Shown piece after piece: positions 1 through 12,311 of a stretch of DNA of 64,000 nt; positions within the stretch are counted from its first letter, which is position 1; every line of letters begins with the position of its first letter. This DNA is from Nigrospora sphaerica (Eukaryota > Ascomycota > Sordariomycetes > Amphisphaeriales > Apiosporaceae): assembly GCA_018287875.1 (NCBI GenBank), contig JAGVVL010000001.1, forward strand, positions 6,572,001 to 6,636,000. The letters are read 5' to 3'. The position numbers were made by a program, and so were the translations under genes. The notes beneath the pieces are model-generated. The model worked only from the letters and a program-made list of their open reading frames with translations, was not told the DNA's origin and did not search any database.

Positions 1-1379
1 TCAACCGCGGTTGTTTGCAGTCTCATGGTCCACGGGGGTCCAGGACAGAAGCAGCACTACCAGTTAGATCCCCCGGTGGTGGAGGCGGTGGACAAAGAAC
101 CATGGAGGGGAGTCAATCCGTCCCGTCGGATCTGGGACGGGCTGGACCGGGACCTGACTGAACCAGGGCCAGGAAGCTTGGGACACCACGTATCCCATGA
201 GAACGGCATCAGCTACAACTATGTACGTACATGCGGTACCTACTCAACGACCTCTACAATACTTACATGATCTGTACGAAGATATATGTAGATAGAGACC
301 GGGATGGGGTGAATAATACATATAATATAATTAAAATCTACCAATACCTCCCATTTCCCATTACAATAGAATAGAGGCCGGTCGACAAGGCCTCTACTTA
401 CCTTCACTAGAGGCGCATACATACTTATGTAGTACACCTCATGTAATGCTGGAGTGAACAAGAGGTACGTGGGTCGCATGTAAGGTAGGCGCATCAGGGT
501 CGGCCAGGTGCCTGACGCAAGCCGCATGTGCGAAGTACCTAGGCCGATCGATACCAATTGCCCCTCAACTAGTGCATTTAAAAAAGGAACCAATCCTGCC
601 CTCGGGGGGCCGTCCGGGGGAATACGACGATGGCAACATCCGTCATGGAGATAGAAACGTTGCAAACCCACGGCTTGCAGTCAAACCGGACGTCGTATTC
701 ACCTCTTGCAAAAATTTGACGCCAGGAACCGGGCAATTGGGCGCCGCAACCGCGTAAGCTGGAGCGTTAGTTACCTCCAGAAGAGGTAGGTAGGATGTAG
801 TTACCCAACCTTTGAGGTCCCCTGCCGAATTCAATGGTGGAGAGAGCAATACTTACATACCTCTTATGTGCCTAGCCACCTCTCACTCACTCAGTGTGTT
901 CTAGATTCAGGTAGATAGATCTGTCACTCAATGTTTGGCTTCCAGGTACCTACCTGGGAATGTACCTACTAGGTATGAGGCCGTGCCACGAGGAATGCCA
1001 TTCATTTTCTGCTTCCATTCAATGGAGGAAGGTCGTAGGTACGTCCATATAGCAGTCGAAACTGCGATGCCCCACTAGGTAGTAATTCTTTGGCGCTGAA
1101 AGCACAACTGCTGCTCTCTGGTTGCAGCACCCAATCCCGCTCTCGATTGCATATACCTGTACTAAAGTTACGGCTACTGCTACTTGCTTCGATATCGTCC
1201 GATTTCCGACCACACGGATAGGAAGCGGAATTCATCGAGCACCGAGCACTGTCGAGAGGGGTACTGATTCATTGGACACCACGCGCTCGCTCGCGCACCC
1301 GAGACACACCCGCCGCGCGCTCACTCGCGTGTGCATACAGTCCGTCAATCCTACACGCGAGCACGCCTGCAGCCGCAAC
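1..1379. other. intergenic, no gene seen
   Basis: I see no coding exon supported by similarity or splicing. The stretch holds short tetranucleotide tracts of the TAGG type, for example GGTAGGTAGG at 785-794, and a near-palindrome at 942-957 (CCAGGTACCTACCTGG). The 3' end is presumably the promoter and 5' leader of the TEX1 gene. Confidence 0.6.
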
Positions 1380-2688
1380 ATGTCGCGAATCCTTCCCAAA
1401 GTGTCTGTGCCGCCGGAGAAGTTCAAAGCGGTTTTCCCCAACCTCAAGCCCACCGCGTATAACGACACCAACGCAAGCCGGGGGGTGGCCAAGTGAGTCC
1501 GACACCCTTGCAGCCGAGCGCATCGCCGAGACTGACCGTTTGCCCAGCTTACGTTCGATAGCATGGAATCCGCTCGGCACTTGGGTGGCCACGGGATGCG
1601 CCGACAAGACTCTGCGTGTCTGTATGTGTGCCCACACCCTGTGCTGGACCCCCCGTGTTCCGAGGCTGACTTGTTGTTTTCCTGCCAGGGAATGTGGACA
1701 AGCCTAACGTTCGTCAGTCGACGGAGCTCAAAGGCCACACGGCCGCTGTGGAAAAGGTGGCCTTCAATCCCGTCAAGGAGCTCGAGCTTTGCAGTGTTGG
1801 CAGCGATGGCACCGTCAAGTTCTGGGACGTCAAGACCAAGGCTCTCATCAACGAGGTCAAGGGCCTGGGCGAGGCCTTCACCCTAGCCTGGTCGCCGGAC
1901 GGAGAGTACCTGATTGTTGGAAATAAGGTACGGCCTCCCGACAACCGCAAGACCTTCTTGCCCCAGCAGCATTGACACATGGGCCAGGCCGACACATTAT
2001 ATGTGCTTTCGCCCACAAAGAGCACGCCTGTCGCGTCTCACCAGCAGCGCATCCCCACCAACCAGGTCGTATTCTGTTGGAGTGGCAAGAGAATCTACGC
2101 CACTACAGGCGAGGGCCATATCCGGATCCTCGACTTCCCCAGCTTCGAACCCGCCTTGCGTTATGATTACAAAACCGAGGCCGAGTCTGAATTTGTGTTG
2201 CGCGGGCACACATCCTCGTGCATCTCGGCCGAGCTGCACCCGCTCAACCGCTTCCTTGCCACGGGGGGCACCGACTCGCTCGTCTCGCTGTGGGACACGG
2301 AGGAGTGGAACTGCGAAAGGACTATCACAAAAATGGTCGGTCCAGTTCGAAGTCTGAGTGAGTAGCTGCTTGCCGATGGCAGAGTGCAAATAAGGCCGGC
2401 GCCCCTGATAACCATCTGACACAACGTTTTAGGCTTCTCCTTCGATGGCAATTATCTTGTAGGCGGTAGCGAGGAAGGTAGGTTTCTGCTTGCGTTTCTC
2501 CCAAGCCCATTGAATGCTAAAGCCCAACAGGGAATGGCCTCGAATTTTCGTACGCGGAGACGGGCGAGCACCTTTTTACGTATAAGACCGCATCGTCCTG
2601 CCCCGTTGTTGCTTGGGCGCCGAACCGATATGCGCTCGCCTACAGTGATCTGGGCACGCTGCGGATCATCAGTGCTGGAGGCAAGTAA
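1380..2688 (+). CDS. TEX1: THO complex subunit Tex1/THOC3, WD40 protein
   Basis: This is the WD40 subunit of the THO/TREX complex, which couples transcription to mRNP packaging and nuclear export. Six exons fit: 1380-1492, 1548-1621, 1689-1927, 1988-2357, 2433-2477 and 2531-2688. They join in frame to a 332-aa protein, close to the family's usual length. About seven WD-type blades are visible. They include LRSIAWNPLGTWVATGCADKTLRVW near residues 39-63 (its final Trp codon is split by an intron), the repeat opening LKGHTAAVEKVAFNP and ending VKFWDV, the repeat opening LRGHTSSCISAELHP and ending VSLWD, and the last blade with CPVVAWAPNRYALAYSD. The start ATG opens MSRILPKVSVPPEKFKAVF. Identity rests on recognition of the family's blade sequences. 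Another nuclear WD40 protein is possible but less likely. Confidence 0.88.
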
Positions 2689-4270
2689 CATCAGGATCGA
2701 GGCGCCTTAGGCCACATGCATGTGCTGGCCTTTCGTGTCGGCGAGCCGCTGCCGAGGACTGGACCGCAGGCTTGGGTCCGGACAGCATCCATCTAGGGAG
2801 TCACGAGGCGAGCACGATTGGCCACGGCGGCCTGGCCTGATAGCAGACAACCATCAGAAGGGGGTTTTTTCTGTGCCGGGTCGTGCACAATCCACGCAGC
2901 AGTGCTTGCTGGGTAAGACGGTATTCGTCAGCACGGGGTAACTTCAGGCCGTGCATGTACTAAAAGTTAGCTGGCGATGTATCAATCTCAGGGCCAGCGG
3001 AAGGAAGTAATTGTGGGAAAAAGAGAGGCGCCTACTCCATCGTAGTTGGTTGCCAAATACAGTAGTATGTTCGCTAAAAGCCCTACTCTGTCGGCGAGTT
3101 GTCTTTATCATCGAGGGGTTTATAGCCGCTGGCGTGCCCGAGGCCCTACTAATGGGTCCTAACACTACGTTTCATCGTGACGCTGCCGAGTGCGAATGTA
3201 CCACTGTCAAGGCCGTTATCCCCAGCGGCTGAGATTGGGGTCCTTGCTGGTTAGTCTCCGACGCCAAGCCAGCTGGCGGGAAGCCGCCTCAATGACCTAA
3301 TGATCGACGGGATCCAGAAGCTTCCCCTACTGTGAAAAAGCACCTGCGCTATTGATACTTACATAGGCCTAAGACGGGCCACATGCAGCGGACGGCTCTC
3401 GCTACGTTCAGTGGATGGATGATGGTATGGGACTCCGAGCAAAGGGCGTTTTTCGCATGGTCGGAAAGGAAATATGATGTTGCTTCCCAAGCAGCGACAC
3501 CCCGCGTTGCACCGTACCCTGGCATCTTACCTCATCTGGGCCAATAACATGGGATGCCGACGGTGTGCTTAGGCTGGTTGTTGCTAGCAAAGCGAGCGGT
3601 ACTGACGCGAAGGATTCTGAGACGCGATACAAGTCGGGCGTGACCCTCCCCCCCCCCCCTTTCCCCTTCACCCGTCGGCAACAATGGCCAGGCTGTTCTC
3701 GTCTTACAATTTTTTACCTATCGCATGCGTACGCATCACGGCTGCCTCAGAACATGGGCAGCTCTTGAACCTCTAGATATACCCAGCGATACAGCACAGT
3801 GCTGAAGACCGGGCGGTGAATCACACTTCTCTGTTGTGTTGTGGAGAGGAAACGGATAGGTAAGTGTGGAAGCGCAACTCTCTCCTAGGGAGATCCCCCC
3901 CTCCAGAGGCACTGTTATCATTCCTTTCCCATCTGATAGGTTCCATGGTATACATATTTTCTTACGTACTGACATACCTACATACTTACCTACGGAGAAG
4001 GTAGCCCCTGTCCCAGTCACTGCATGCCCAGGGGCGTCTGATCCCCCCGGCGGACGCGCCCACTGTGTACAGCTGGAAGCCAAGACCCGTCCGACCGATT
4101 GCCCGCCTTCTTTGCCACCGTCAGTCTCCTTTGCGTTCCGTCCCCCCTTCAACTGACCTGCCCAAACCCACGGGGACGGTCGCAAGTAAAATAGATCGTC
4201 CGTCCATGCCCGACTAGTTGCTGTCCTCCGGACTTCGGCACCTACTCCGAGCTACGGCCCGTTCGCCACC
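2689..4270. other. intergenic, no gene seen
   Basis: Between TEX1 and the Zn2Cys6 gene I find only short unsupported open frames. There is a C-rich run at about 3649-3659 and a cluster of TACCTACATACTTACC-like tetranucleotides near 3970-3995. The last few hundred bases should be the regulator's promoter and leader. Confidence 0.55.
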
Positions 4271-7200
4271 ATGTCTTTGTCCCAGAGCGCACCCATGGCC
4301 CATGACAATCACGGCAGCAACCACAGTCCCGCCAGCGACGGCGAGGGCCGTGATCACGGCGACGAGTCTATCCAGCCGACCGCTGCTGCTGGCGCTGCTG
4401 CCGACGCCGCTGCTCCAGCAGCCAACGCCCACGTCCCCAAACCCAAGCGGCTTGCCTGTATGATATGTCGCAAGCGCAAGTTGAAATGCGACGGCATCAA
4501 GCCGAGTTGCAGCACCTGCGCGCGGCTGGGTCATTCGTGTGCCTACGACGAAGTAAGGAGGAAGAGCGGCCCCAAACGTGGCTATGTCAAGGCTCTCGAA
4601 GAGAGACTGAGTAAGCAGCATCGCGTCGCGCGCATTCTCTCTCTCTCCCTCTCTCCTCAAACACACACCCCCACACACATACGCATACATACGCGCGCGC
4701 ACACACATATACATATATACACGCGCAAAGGAAGAAACAGACACACACACACTCTCACACTCCCTCACCCACACGCTCTCTTTCTCTGTCTCTGTGTTCC
4801 CTCCCCCTCCTTAATCTCGAACTCATGCCTTTTTTCTTGACTCTTCCTTTCCATCTTGGCCCATCTCCCTCTTTCTCTCACTACTATCCCACCCTCAACC
4901 CTTGCGTCTGGAGCAAGCGCGCTTAGACAATATGTATCGTTATAGAATTAGTCGAATCCCTGTTGAGCACGCCCGAGTCGGCCAGCACCAGCGGCAACTC
5001 GGGCAAAGACAACGACAACTCGCCGTCGAACTCGCTCGACACGCAGAAACCTCCACCTGTCCCTACCGCGGCTGGCTTCAACGTGACCGAGCCCTCCACA
5101 GCCATGCCAAGTGATCACGACATGGACCAATGGCAGTTTAACGTGGACTCGCCTGCGCCCGTGGTCATGGAAGACTTCAACTTCAACAGCACCATCCCCA
5201 TGAACATGAACGACCCAGAGCCCAGCTTCACGTGGGAGATGATTGGCCTCGGTCTCGAGGAACCTCTCCCTCCCCAGGAGACCATCGATGAACTGTGAGT
5301 CGGAAAATACGGGGTGGCGCCTGCTGGCTTCATAGCCGTTTCCATCTCTGACCAGTCCCTCTCAGGCACCAGATCTATTTCGAGAAGATACATCCAACAA
5401 CAAGCATGATACACAAATTCCGCTACCTGGCCGCCATGAATCTGTAAGTCGATCCATCGCCGGGCGCGGCAGGAAAACATAATAGCACAAGCTGACAACC
5501 GATAGAGCCCCCAACCAGCGGCCGCCTGTGGCTCTGCGCTACGCCGTATGGACACTGGCCTGCTCCGTGGCGGACAAGTATGCGAGCATGGCCGAGCTGT
5601 TCTACCAGCGTGCGCGGAAATACGTCGAAGCCGACTACATTAAAGGCTACGGCGAGAACATGATTTCAGTCGCCCACACGCAGACTCATGTGTTGATCGC
5701 CTCGTACGAATTCAAGAAGATGTACTTCCCGAGAGCGTGGATGAGCACCGGTTCGGCCGTGCGCCTCGCCCAGATGTAGGTTTTTATTTTTTGATGCGCG
5801 CGCGGGAGGCCGCCCCGGGAGTATTGCGGTTAACGCCAAGCTAGGATTGGTTTGCACAGACTCGATGGTAGCGGCTTGGACGTCAAGCAGTGCTTACCAC
5901 CGCCCCGGGACTGGACGGAGACTGAGGAGCGACGGCGGACGTTCTGGATGGCATTTACCCAGGATCGTTACGCCAGTATCGGCACCGGCTGGCCCATGAC
6001 GATCGATGAGCGGGATATCATGACGAATCTGCCCTCGTCCGAGGAGGCATTCGAGATGAGCCGCCCCGAGACTACCCTGACTTTGGCCGAAACCATGAGC
6101 CCGGCGGGCGCTGCCAAACTGTCCTCCTTTGGCGGCATAGTACTGATGGCTTGCCTTTTCGGCCGCAACCTAATCCATCTGCATCGGCCGGACCCCAACG
6201 ACCGCGACCACGACCACAACGGCGAGTTCTGGAAGCGACATAGGAATATGGACAACATCTTGCTGAACACGTCGCTCTGCCTCCCGAGCCATCTCAAGCT
6301 CCCCAACGGAATTAACAACCCCAACATTGTCTTTACCAACATGAACATCCACACGTCAACCATCTGCCTCCACCAGGCGGCGATATTCAAGGCCGACAAG
6401 TACAAGCTGCCGAGCACGGTGAGCGCCGAGAGCAAGATGCGATGCATCACTGCGGCGAATGAGATAGCAAGCATCATGAGAATGATATCGCACATGGATC
6501 TGTGTACCGTAAGTGTTGACGTGGGCGGCCGGCGGGCGGACCCCCCTAGGCAGCGTGCCTGGCTGACCTGCCGCTAGCTGCACCCCTTCATCTCCTTTTG
6601 CCTGTACGTAGCTGCGCGTGTCTTTGTCCAGTACCTGAAGAGCCGGCCCGATGACAGCCAGGTCGCCAACTCTTTATGGTTTCTGCTGTCGGCCATGGAT
6701 GCGCTCAAACGTAAGCACCCCCTTACCGAGTCGTTTATCGTACAGCTCGACGTCGACCTCGAGGCGCTCTGCGCCCGCGTACCCAAGCTGAGGGATACGT
6801 TCCCACGGACCGACAACAACGTGAGTGCCATTGCTCCTGCATTCGTCGCCCGGGGGCTAACCGTTGCTCCGCAGCTTGGCCCTGCCATGAAGGCGAAGTT
6901 GGCGGGAAAAGCCAAGTTGCAGCAGTCACACATGCCGGCCACTGCTTTGCCCATCTACCCCGACCAAGGCTGCCCCTCCAAGAAACCCGAGGACAGCGGG
7001 CCCCGCGAAGACAGACAAGATACAGCCAATTCGACGGCGCCGGCTGCCGGTGCTCTTCCACAGAACGAGTTCGATTTGTCCAACTGGCTCACTGCGGAAC
7101 AGCCGTTGGGCATGGGGATGGCGCGCCCTGGTCCTGCGATGACCCGACAGCATAACATGGCCAACAGCAGCAGTTTGGGCAGCAGTCTCGACGGTAGCCC

Positions 7201-7678
7201 GCACGATCTTTCGGTCTCGCCGCAGACGGATAGCCAGTCCAACCGGCTCACACCTAATTCAAGCAGCACCTCGGAGCGGCAGCCGAGCTGCTCCAACCAG
7301 GGACAGAGCAGCGGCCGGACATCGTTCGACACGAGCCCGTCCGGGGTCAACATGTCTATGGGTACGCCGTCGGAGATGGATGCGGCGACGGCGGCCTTCT
7401 TTTCCGACACGGCAGGTTTTGGCGTGTCGGGCACGGGGATGACGCCGGGCCGGGGGTTCACCTTGAACGAAGGCACTGGGGCCGATTTTGGCATGAGCAA
7501 TAGCTGGGAGCAGCCGCCGCAACCGGCTATGACGCCAGGGGCCGAGGGGGCACTACGAAACCTGATGAACATGACGTCCATGGACGCAATGGACTTCGGC
7601 TGGGACGGCGCAAAGGATGGCGGCGACGCGGCCGCCGAGACATGGGCGGCTTTTCCTCCCGGCGCCTGTGGGGTCTGA
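4271..7678 (+). CDS. Zn(II)2Cys6 fungal transcription factor
   Basis: This is a nuclear binuclear-zinc-cluster regulator. Seven exons (4271-4610, 4946-5294, 5366-5443, 5506-5775, 5845-6508, 6578-6820, 6875-7678) keep frame and give 915 aa. The zinc cluster is at residues 63-90 (CMIC, KCDG, CSTC, HSC: CX2CX6CX6CX2CX6C). It is followed by a basic linker KRGYVKALEERL and a short predicted coiled coil completed across intron 1 (RLKLVESLL). The fungal-specific transcription factor domain spans roughly 230-570, including YFEKIHP, FRYLAAMNL, RLAQMIGLHRLDG and EERRRTFWMAF. Choosing the acceptor at 5844 restores the family's AQM-GLHRLDG motif. The C-terminal 270 residues are Ser/Gly/Met-rich and low in complexity, as in activation regions. 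The last intron (6821-6874) is 54 nt and has no in-frame stop, so it could be retained. The target pathway cannot be read from the sequence. Confidence 0.9.
4611..4945 (+). repeat. intron 1 of the Zn2Cys6 gene with CA/CT microsatellite
   Basis: This 335-nt intron is long for the window. It is filled with (CT)n, (CA)n and (CG/CA/TA)n tracts, mainly 4635-4770. It begins GTAAGC and ends TATAG. Slippage here could change splicing efficiency of the regulator's first intron, but that is inference. Confidence 0.7.
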
Positions 7679-9965
7679 CAACTCCGACATGGGTGGCTCA
7701 ACGTCGGGCACAACGGGCGTCCCAGGATTTCGTGTCTGTTTCCCGCCAGGCCCTAGCCGGCGCGGCTATGACGAGAGCTGGGACGGTCCCCAATCGGCAG
7801 CGTCCGATTTACCCGGCGAACGGATGTGTAGATAGGCACTCAATGTCAGGGCTGGCCTTGGAAGGACGCATAGGACAGGGGCATGCATGGACTCTCCTCC
7901 ACGTGTCAGTACGCGGGACCGCTGCAGGCACGGATGGTGTCAAGGTGACCGCAGGCGTGGGCGGGACGGATGATGAGACCTTGACGCCGCAGCCGCAGCC
8001 GTCGGCTTTAACTTCGCCGCCAAGCGTGTCTAGACCAGACGCTGAGGCCGCGAAGCGAGAGGGCGGAAGCTTGTGACGAGCGAGCGGCTGCATGCAGGCT
8101 GGTCCGGGAGGCGCATCTCGTACCAATTTGAGAGGGCTGTCGCGTAACCGTTGCGCCGGAGAAGTTGCAGATTACCGACAGGGTTACAATGAGGCAGGGC
8201 CGAAACCGTTCGTCGGGCCAGGCGCGTCACGGACGGACGATGCGTTGGCAAAGATCCATAGATGAAGTAGCGCATGACACCAGAGACTTGAGACGCCGCG
8301 CAGAGCCAGTCGTCGTGACGGCATCCCCAGGGATGGAGCGGTTTCCAACGATAGGGCACCTCGGCGAGCTCGGGCAACCTCTCCGAGTTTTCGAGGCCTG
8401 TAGCTGAGTGGACGACGGCGGGGCGCTTGCGGCGTTGGAGGGATGGGAAACGACGACGTAGATGATAGCGGTACATGCACGAATAGTCAAAGGTAGTCAG
8501 CAAGAACTTAGTTTCCTAGCCACATGGTCCTGTCACGATGTATAAGCATGGAAAACGAGGGGGGCCGGCACATGCCAATACCGCCTTCCAGGGTGCTATG
8601 CCGTAGTATCCCATTCAGATCAATGTCATAGTGAGTGGCGCCGGTCCGGTCTTCGGCACGGATGCCAACCATTGCCGGGAGAGCGGATGATGGGTGACGG
8701 AAAGCGGCCGGGGAGACGGAACGGGCGCAGAGGGGGAGGAGAGGCGACGAAGCAACTGCGCTTCGCGTCCGCTCCCGCAAGGCACCGTTCGGGTATGGCG
8801 GGGGGCGGGGGCAAGGGCCTGGATGGATCTTACTCTCGGTAGCATCGTCATCGTCGTCGTCGGGTCGTCGTCGCCCATCCCGGCCCATGCCTCGGCAACC
8901 GTCTCCCAAGGCGCGCGACGGCCGCGGCGTGGGCGCAGGCCCGCGTCCCTGTCTATCGGCGCTTATGGTTCTATGGACGCGGCGAACACGCGTGCATGTG
9001 GGCGGCGTTGGCGCTTGGACGTAGCTTGTGGTGTCCTTATGATAGGGGATGGGCGTACATAGACGTCGGCGTCGTGGGGAATTCGCAAGCTAATAACAAA
9101 GAACATGTCACCCACAAACAGAGCATACATATGTCGCGACATAGGCGGCGGGCAAACGAAGCACTCTCTAGGGATCAACCACCAGTCCCATTCGTCCCAT
9201 CATCGGCATCATCGGCAGCATCATCGTCATCATCACCATCATCCCGGGGGGCGGACCATCATCCTATGCCGGGCAAGCAGGCCAGCCCTCCCATGGATGT
9301 CGTCCCGTCCCCTGCGGGCGGTGGGGTCGTCGATCGACAAGGATCTCCCGCACGAATCGCCAGCCCGCCGTTAGGCTTAGCTTCCCTGCGATGTGTCAAA
9401 AGTGCCACTGGGAGCAAGGGATCGACGAATTGCTGCAAAACACGGACGCGGGGCTCTTTTTTCTCGCGATAACTATGTATATGCCAGTTCCTGGCCTGGC
9501 CTGTCCCGTATCTGTCTACCCGTCCGCCCTCTCGGTCTCGGTCTTTTGACAGCCTGCCAGGCCCCATCTTTTTGCCCGCCCTTGCCGTGCGTCCGCGTCT
9601 TTCTCAACGCGCCTGCTGCTGTTTGGCTGCTCTGCCGTCCGAACCCCCCTCCCCCTCCCCCTCTTCTCCGCTCTCTGTCAGGGAGAGCTTGTTCTCTTCC
9701 CTGTCCCGCCGCCGACGCCGATCACGGATCGCGAAATCGTCTGCGTCCCTCCGGTACCACCCATTCACTGGACAGACACCTCACGGGCCACGAACAAACC
9801 CCCCCCCGATAAACCCGCGACGGCGTGCGACCCCCGACCCCTCGGGCGAGGCAACTCGGCCTTCATCCGCGCAGACCGAGCCCAAGTATGGATTGGCATA
9901 GATCTCTCCGGGCCGCGTGACCGTGTCTGTCTCCAAGCCGCCCCCCGCGGCAGCAGAGCAGCGCC
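7679..9965. other. intergenic and leader of the GST fusion, no gene seen
   Basis: I find no supported gene in 2.3 kb. A CAT/ATC-type imperfect repeat lies at about 9197-9245. The C- and T-rich stretch at about 9480-9760 (CCTCCCC, TCTCTG) looks like the pyrimidine-rich promoter and leader typical of fungal genes. It precedes the ATG at 9966. Confidence 0.5.
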
Positions 9966-12311
9966 ATGGAGATGGACTCGTCGCCGACGGCCTCCTTCCC
10001 GCCGCAGGACTCCCTGATCGCCCTCCAAGGCCTGCCGACCCTCAACGGCCACGGCAGCCACGGTCGTGGCCACGACAACCCGCACGCCCTCTCGCATCTT
10101 CCTTCGCATCCCCACGAGGGCCATGGCGTGGCCGCCGCAGCGCCTCTTCACCACCACCAGCAACAGCACCTCGCTCTTCACCACCCTGGCCAACACCAGC
10201 CGCACCCGCACCATCATCCTCATACTCTGCCTCCGCCGTTGCCCCCGCCGCCGCCGTCGCTGCCCCTGCCCGCCCCCTCGGGCCACTACACCCTGCTCCC
10301 GGGCAACCCCTCGGACCTCGATATGGGCGTGCTCGACGCCACCAACCCGTCCGTCTTCCTCCCGCACGCTCCGCATCCGCACCTGCAGCCCTTGCAACCC
10401 GCTACTGCCGTGTCCGTCCTCCACCCGAACCCGCACGAGCCGGCCCCGCCGCCGCCCCATTCGCTCGATACCTCGCCCGTCGCGGCCCCGCCGCCGGCGC
10501 CGTCTCACTCGGCCCCGCCCAGTCACGGCAGCCACGGCAGCCATGGCAGCCAGGATAGCCAGGGCCCCTTCGGCCTCTTGACACCTGGCCCCATGGCCCA
10601 CTTGCAGCAGGACGAGGGCTATCTTCCGCCGCCTCAGGTGCCTTCCTCGTCCAGCAACCAGTCCCCCGAGTCGCTGGAGAACCGACCGCAGGGCCAGCTG
10701 ATCAGCCGCATCGTGGTTGACCCGCCCGACCTCGAACTCTGGCGCCAGAAGCTCTTCCTCGTCGACGAGATGATCGTACTGACCAACGACCAGTTCGAGA
10801 CGTACTTCCCCCACATCGACAATGTGTACTCGCATCGGTCGACGCAAAAGTACAAGCGCAAACCCTTCATTTCGCACTACTGGGACTGTCGCATGAAGGG
10901 CCGCCCGCCCGGCACGCCCAAGTCGGACGACCCGTCCAAGAAGAAGCGGAAGCGAAGCGCCCGGGAGCGGGACCTCTGTGACGTCAAGATCAAGATCACT
11001 GAGTACTTCCCCGGGGCCACCATCGAGACGGACGAGGGCGGCGCGAGCGTGCAGCCGCCCGGCGTGGCGGGTGAAAAGTTCTGGACGATCCAGCGCGTTA
11101 ATGGCAACGGCGGCAACGGCAAGCAGGACGGCGTGGCGGGCCCCCACAAACACACGCTGGAGAAGAGCGACGAAATCAAAAAGTCGACGGTTCAGCGCTT
11201 CTTAAATGCCCAGGAGAAGGAGGCCAAGAAGTCGCAGAAGCCGATGCCCAAGAAGGTTTCGGGCTCGGCTCAATTCACGGCCAAGAAGCACGCCAAAGAG
11301 CACCAGCTGAAACTCTACGCCGCGTGTTTCTGGTATGTGTGCCCCTCCCCCCCCTCTTTTGGGGCTTCTCTACTGTGTGGTGGTACTGGCCGGCTGACCT
11401 CGACCGGCCCAGCCCCTTTTCCCAGCGCGTCTGGATAGCGCTCGAGGTCAAGGGCATGTCCTACCAGTACTGCGAGACGGATCCTTTCAAACGCCCGAGG
11501 CAACTCCTCGAGGCCAACCCCCGGGGCACCGTCCCCGCGATCCGCGAGGGCGACTGGGCCAGCGGCGAGAGCGCCATCATTCTTGAATACGTGAGGCGGA
11601 TCAATAACGATGCGGGCCGACGCCGCCGCCGCTGACAGCCGTCTACAGCTCGAAGACCACGACAAGCGCGTTCCTTTGTTCCCGACGGACCCGCGGTTGA
11701 AGGCCAATTGCCGGCTGTGGATCGACCATGTGAGTGGGAGGGCCATTCTCCCGGCCGTGGCCCCCGCTGGCGCCAACTGCCCGGATGCTTTGCTCATGCT
11801 CCCCCAGATCAACGCAAAAGTAGTCCCCTCGTATTTTGCCCTGTTGAGGGCCACGGACCCTTCCAAGCAGGGCGAATGTATAGAACGGCTTCAAAACGAC
11901 ATCACGGCTCTGGTGCAGGCTGCCGACGAGAGGGTGCGTACTGCCGTTCCATCCATCCGTCTCCCCCTTTCCCTTGCCTCCCCCCTCTTTTCCCTCCCCT
12001 TGACCCGAACTCACCACGAGAGGGGGGTTTCCCTTTTTGGCTGACCAGCCCCCCAACCACAGGGGCCGTACTTCCTGGGCGCCGACCTCTGCCTCGTCGA
12101 CGTCCACTTCGCCCCCTTCGTCCTCCGGCTGTCGCGCATCCTGAGCGTGCTCCGCCACTGGAGCGACCCCATGCCCGGCACGCGCTGGCACGTCTGGGTC
12201 GAGGCCCTCGAGCAGAACCCCCACATCCAGGCCACGACGAGCCTGCGGGACCTCTACCTCGAGACGTTTGACGTTTTCGTCACCGGCCGGTCGCCTCACG
12301 TCGAGACCTAA
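9966..12311 (+). CDS. chimeric protein: Pro/His-rich N-terminus, putative FAR1/WRKY-GCM1-like zinc module, GST
   Basis: Five exons (9966-11332, 11413-11590, 11649-11729, 11808-11933, 12063-12311) join in frame to 666 aa. Residues 1-230 are low complexity (His, Gln and Pro runs). Residues 240-400 hold a compact region (LISRIVVDPPDLELWRQKLF onward) with YWDC at Cys308, a KKKRKR nuclear-localisation-like run, RDLCDVKIKI at Cys338, FWTIQRV at Trp373 and HKH at His394/His396. That Cys-Cys-Trp-HxH layout resembles FAR1/WRKY-GCM1 zinc modules (my inference). From about residue 425 it becomes a glutathione S-transferase. The thioredoxin-fold motif FCPFSQRVWIALEVKG follows, and its catalytic-type cysteine, Cys456, is encoded across the first splice junction. 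GESAIILEYLEDHD (glutathione-binding Glu-Ser) and a C-terminal helical domain follow. The GST part resembles the omega/CPF type. The joining intron is well formed (GTATGT...CCCAG). Confidence 0.8.

Noticed and set aside
1232..1738. 168-codon minus-strand open frame
   Set aside because: It covers TEX1 exons and introns on the opposite strand; TEX1 is clearly supported.
9765..11153. 462-codon minus-strand open frame
   Set aside because: It is antisense to the GC-rich first exon of the GST fusion; the Arg/Gly/Val-rich composition is typical of the shadow of a Pro/His-rich gene.
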